Notes under the pieces: generated by a model | What the model was told of the DNA's origin: nothing | Seen by the model: the letters and a program-made list of their open reading frames with translations, nothing else | The model's database searches: none | Shown here: piece by piece, positions 63,300 through 64,000 of the stretch | Position numbering within the stretch: position 1 is the first letter of the stretch | How the letters are laid out: every line of letters begins with the position of its first letter | Assembly (NCBI RefSeq): GCF_027596085.1 | Contig: NC_072470.1 | Span: forward strand, 6,121,287 to 6,185,286 | DNA: 64,000 bases | DNA from: Anoplopoma fimbria | Taxonomy: Eukaryota > Chordata > Actinopteri > Perciformes > Anoplopomatidae | Direction: 5' to 3' | Position numbers and translations under genes: made by a program

Positions 63300-64000
63300 C
63301 AACCCTCAACCTAAACCCATTCCTCATCTCTGGGAAAGCGGACTCTGAGTGAATGGCCTCGCTAAAGGCTTTTTAATGGACTGCTTTGTGAGGGGAAAAC
63401 TCTGGGTGACAGGGGTGAGTCCCAAGGGAGACAAGGGGGAGGGGGAGGAGAGCGAGACTGAGAGAGACAGAGTGAGAATGGCTCATTGAAAAGCTAACAG
63501 AGCAGAGAGAGAGAAGAAAATGTTTGCTGCACTAGTGATCCTTAAACACCTTATTTGAATCCAATAAATCACAATTCCATCTGTGACATTTCATTAGAAT
63601 AAATGTCTTAGCTCTCCTGCGATCTGCTGTGACTGACATAGCACCAACAGGAAATAGGCCTTATACCCAATATGACAATCTGAAATATACGTTTTAAAGT
63701 TAAGATAAAACCCAAATTATCTATCAAACTTCATTTTTCTGTTTTTACTTGTCAGTTATTATAAAACTTTCAGGATTTAGAGAGATTTGAAATAGCTCTT
63801 CTAAAATGCACCTACACACACACTGATTGCCTTTTTTGGGAAAGGGTGTGATAGATCATGGTAAATGAAATTAAACTAGAAGCAAATTGCATTTATAATA
63901 TAATGGTAATAAACTCCATTAATTATCTATTTACGGTGTTTTCTTATCCATGGGAAACCATTAATATAAGCTCAAAAGGTTTAGGACAGGCATATCCACA

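Overview
The window reads as nuclear DNA of a ray-finned fish, most likely a percomorph teleost. It has vertebrate genes split into many short exons with GT-AG introns, a very high density of (CA)n/(GT)n microsatellites, a SINE-like element carrying the fish 'V-module', a dispersed repeat typical of spiny-rayed fish, and retrotransposon tails ending in TTATC repeats. There are no operons, CRISPR arrays, plasmid or phage features.

Left part (about 270-3,240, minus strand): a complete seven-coding-exon gene for a 318-residue inosine/uridine-type nucleoside hydrolase, with a separate 5' UTR exon and a poly(A) signal. About 1.3 kb upstream of it, on the same strand, is the 3' end of the next gene.

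4,577-15,100 (minus strand): a complete ptk2b (Pyk2) gene, a focal adhesion kinase family tyrosine kinase. I could assemble 29 coding exons in a consistent reading frame (948 residues: FERM, kinase, proline-rich linker, FAT), plus probable 5' UTR exons.

15,100-18,660: divergent intergenic region with dispersed repeats, a CTCF-like motif and a SINE-like element.

18,700-37,150 (plus strand): a complete arhgef7 (beta-PIX) gene, a Rac/Cdc42 exchange factor. I could assemble 22 coding exons in frame (853 residues: CH, SH3, DH, PH, GIT-binding segment, coiled coil, C-terminal PDZ ligand), with a possible alternative C-terminus and a 1.7 kb 3' UTR holding two poly(A) signals. Pyk2 and beta-PIX both act at focal adhesions in paxillin/GIT/PAK/Rac signalling, so a head-to-head arrangement is notable.

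37,150-64,000: no gene I can name. This stretch is a gene-desert-like region built from long CA/GT arrays, pyrimidine-rich tracts and several blocks of balanced, non-repetitive sequence that look like conserved non-coding elements. It also holds one possible promoter with a first exon, one weak candidate coding exon, and several palindromes and hairpins. In human, ARHGEF7 is followed by a large interval leading to SOX1, so a regulatory desert is plausible, but that is inference.

Exon boundaries were placed by eye from splice sites and reading-frame continuity; exon lengths agree with the codon counts for all three genes. Conservation claims were not tested by alignment.
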